Shown here: piece by piece, positions 63,071 to 64,000 of the stretch | How positions within the stretch are numbered: the stretch's first letter is position 1 | Layout: the number at the start of each line of letters is the position of its first letter | Source: Brevundimonas vesicularis | GTDB lineage: Bacteria; Pseudomonadota; Alphaproteobacteria; Caulobacterales; Caulobacteraceae | Assembly (NCBI RefSeq): GCF_014204545.1 | Contig: NZ_JACHLJ010000001.1 | Coordinates: 496,001-560,000 of the forward strand | DNA length: 64,000 nucleotides | Reading direction: 5' to 3' | Notes under the pieces: generated by a model | Seen by the model: only the letters and a program-made list of their open reading frames with translations | What the model was told of the DNA's origin: nothing | Databases searched by the model: none | Translations under genes and position numbers: made by a program

Positions 63071-63632
63071 GGTCGAAGCCGTCGAAAGAGATGAAAAATC
63101 GGATCGCGCGGTCGCTGTCGGAATCGATGACGGGTTCGACCTGAATGACGCAGTCATCGTGGCCCTGGGCTGCAATGACAAGGGGGCATGGTCGTCCTGC
63201 ACCGAAGCGCTGGAGGCGGCGCTTGCGCGTTTTCGCAGCGAGGGGATTGATGTCGTCGCACGCTCGTCGTGGTGGTCGTCACTGGCCTGGCCCGATCCGC
63301 ACGATCCCGCCTTCCTGAACGGCGTGGTCATCGTCCGCACAGAACACGATCCGCATGCCCTAATGGCGGCGCTCGGCCGGATCGAGGACGCGTTCGGCCG
63401 CGAGCGGTCGGTTCGCAATGCGCCGCGGACGCTGGATCTTGACCTGATCGCCTACGGACGATTGAGCGGTGATCTGCAGGGATTGATCCTGCCCCATCCC
63501 CGCGCGGCCGAGCGGCGGTTCGTCATGGGCCCCATCGCCGAGATCGCCCCAAGTTGGGTGCATCCGCATGGCGGGGCCGCGAGCGACCTAGCCGCTCTGG
63601 CCACCGTCGGCGCCGACGCCCGCCCGACCTGA
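63069..63632 (+). CDS. folK: 2-amino-4-hydroxy-6-hydroxymethyldihydropteridine pyrophosphokinase
   Basis: 187-residue folate-pathway kinase. VIVALGCN, SSWWSSLAWPDPHDPAFLNGVV, the metal/ATP motif RNAPRTLDLDLIAYG and LPHPRAAERRFVMGP are the HPPK hallmarks. About 27 residues precede VIVALG, an unusually long N terminus, and no other in-frame start with good support lies between, so the real start may be 63069 even though it overlaps the divergent NYN start. Links to folA/thyA at 41-43 kb. Confidence 0.93.
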   Translation: MVEAVERDEKSDRAVAVGIDDGFDLNDAVIVALGCNDKGAWSSCTEALEAALARFRSEGIDVVARSSWWSSLAWPDPHDPAFLNGVVIVRTEHDPHALMAALGRIEDAFGRERSVRNAPRTLDLDLIAYGRLSGDLQGLILPHPRAAERRFVMGPIAEIAPSWVHPHGGAASDLAALATVGADARPT

Positions 63633-63656
63633 CGCCTAACTTCCGCCCCTGTAGCG

Positions 63657-63685
63657 TTGCAAAAAGCCGTCCTCATCTGTATTTG
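63657..63685 (+). promoter_or_regulatory. Predicted rpoZ promoter
   Basis: TTGCAA, 17-nt spacer, TATTTG, ending 31 nt before the rpoZ ATG. Confidence 0.45.
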
Positions 63686-63716
63686 ACGCGGTTCTCCCCC
63701 GCGTTCGAGGAATTTC

Positions 63717-64000
63717 ATGGCCCGCGTCACCGTCGAAGACTGCATCGAGAAGGTTCCGAACCGCTTTGGTCTGGTGCTGATGGCTGGCCACCGCGCCCGC
63801 AGCATCGCCAATGGCGCCGCCCTGACGATCGACCGCGACAACGACAAGAACCCTGTCGTCGCCCTGCGCGAAATCGCCGACGACACTGTCGTGCCGGACG
63901 AACTGCGCGAGACCATCATCACCACGCTGCAACGCGTCGATGAGCGGACGGAAGCCGAGGACGAGGCGGAAACGGTCGCCCTGCTGGCTTCGCCGCAGCA
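63717..64000 (+). CDS. rpoZ: RNA polymerase omega subunit (3' end beyond window)
   Basis: The first 94 codons are seen: [34 protein letters not shown] and [12 protein letters not shown] are the RpoZ core, followed by an acidic segment ([20 protein letters not shown]) typical of alphaproteobacterial omega. GAGGAA lies 5-10 nt before the ATG. Omega stabilises the beta' subunit and commonly precedes spoT/rsh in this class, which lies outside the window. Confidence 0.95.
   Translation, partial: MARVTVEDCIEKVPNRFGLVLMAGHRARSIANGAALTIDRDNDKNPVVALREIADDTVVPDELRETIITTLQRVDERTEAEDEAETVALLASPQ

Overview
The window is a gene-dense (about 92% coding), GC-rich stretch of core bacterial chromosome. Everything recognisable points to an alphaproteobacterium of the order Caulobacterales, and the protein style and gene order look most like Brevundimonas/Caulobacter (inference; no database was searched). 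Supporting features are ntrY-ntrX followed by hfq-hflX, a circularly permuted two-piece tmRNA, the alphaproteobacterial SspB, an E1-beta subunit of pyruvate dehydrogenase carrying its own lipoyl domain, and putative promoters resembling the Caulobacter housekeeping consensus. I see no insertion sequence, prophage, CRISPR array, rRNA operon or plasmid-like segment.

Layout. 1-8 kb: ntrYX two-component system, a D-amino-acid aminotransferase, hfq, hflX and a Na+/H+ antiporter, all co-directional and tightly packed. 8-18.5 kb: a reverse-strand sugar symporter-mazG-HAD operon; secreted M15 carboxypeptidase and a zinc-protease-like protein; wrbA; an extradiol dioxygenase; an Aas-like acyl-ACP synthetase divergent from lipA; then lipA-ratA-FAD oxidoreductase-acetyltransferase. 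18.6-27.5 kb: rpmF, a lipoprotein, eno, ftsB and the operon pdhA-pdhB-DUF5076-pdhC-gpx-lpdA. 27.5-36.5 kb: uvrD, several small DUF proteins, lipoproteins, a patatin, yccF and fumC. 36.5-45.2 kb: RusA-like nuclease, sspB, ssrA (tmRNA), miaA, mrp, an old-yellow-enzyme homologue, ybjQ, the thyA-MazG-like-folA operon, DUF924, a divergent ketol-acid reductoisomerase, tRNA-Pro and tRNA-Gln. 45.2-55 kb: dps, tRNA-Leu, amino-acid permease, hrpB, an MHS transporter, two RNA methyltransferases and a glycosyltransferase. 55-64 kb: a TetR-led iron/haem/cobalamin-type ABC importer, a soluble lytic transglycosylase, dapA-smpB, a family-5 uracil-DNA glycosylase with a NYN protein, folK and the start of rpoZ.

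Functional themes. Carbon flow to acetyl-CoA is well represented (enolase, complete PDH, lipoyl synthase, fumarase). The whole trans-translation and tag-reading kit sits in the window: ssrA and sspB are same-strand neighbours and smpB is 24 kb away. Thymidylate/folate synthesis (thyA, folA, folK) and RNA modification or chaperoning (hfq, miaA, two methyltransferases) are also clustered. Many adjacent genes overlap by 1-4 nt, so translational coupling is the norm. Several starts are TTG or GTG with good Shine-Dalgarno sequences, and some divergent pairs have overlapping start codons.

I did not find a clearly new multi-gene system. The most notable items are the permuted tmRNA beside sspB with a tandem repeat between them, a divergent KARI whose start overlaps that of a divergent gene, and near-identical lipoyl-domain DNA in pdhB and pdhC.
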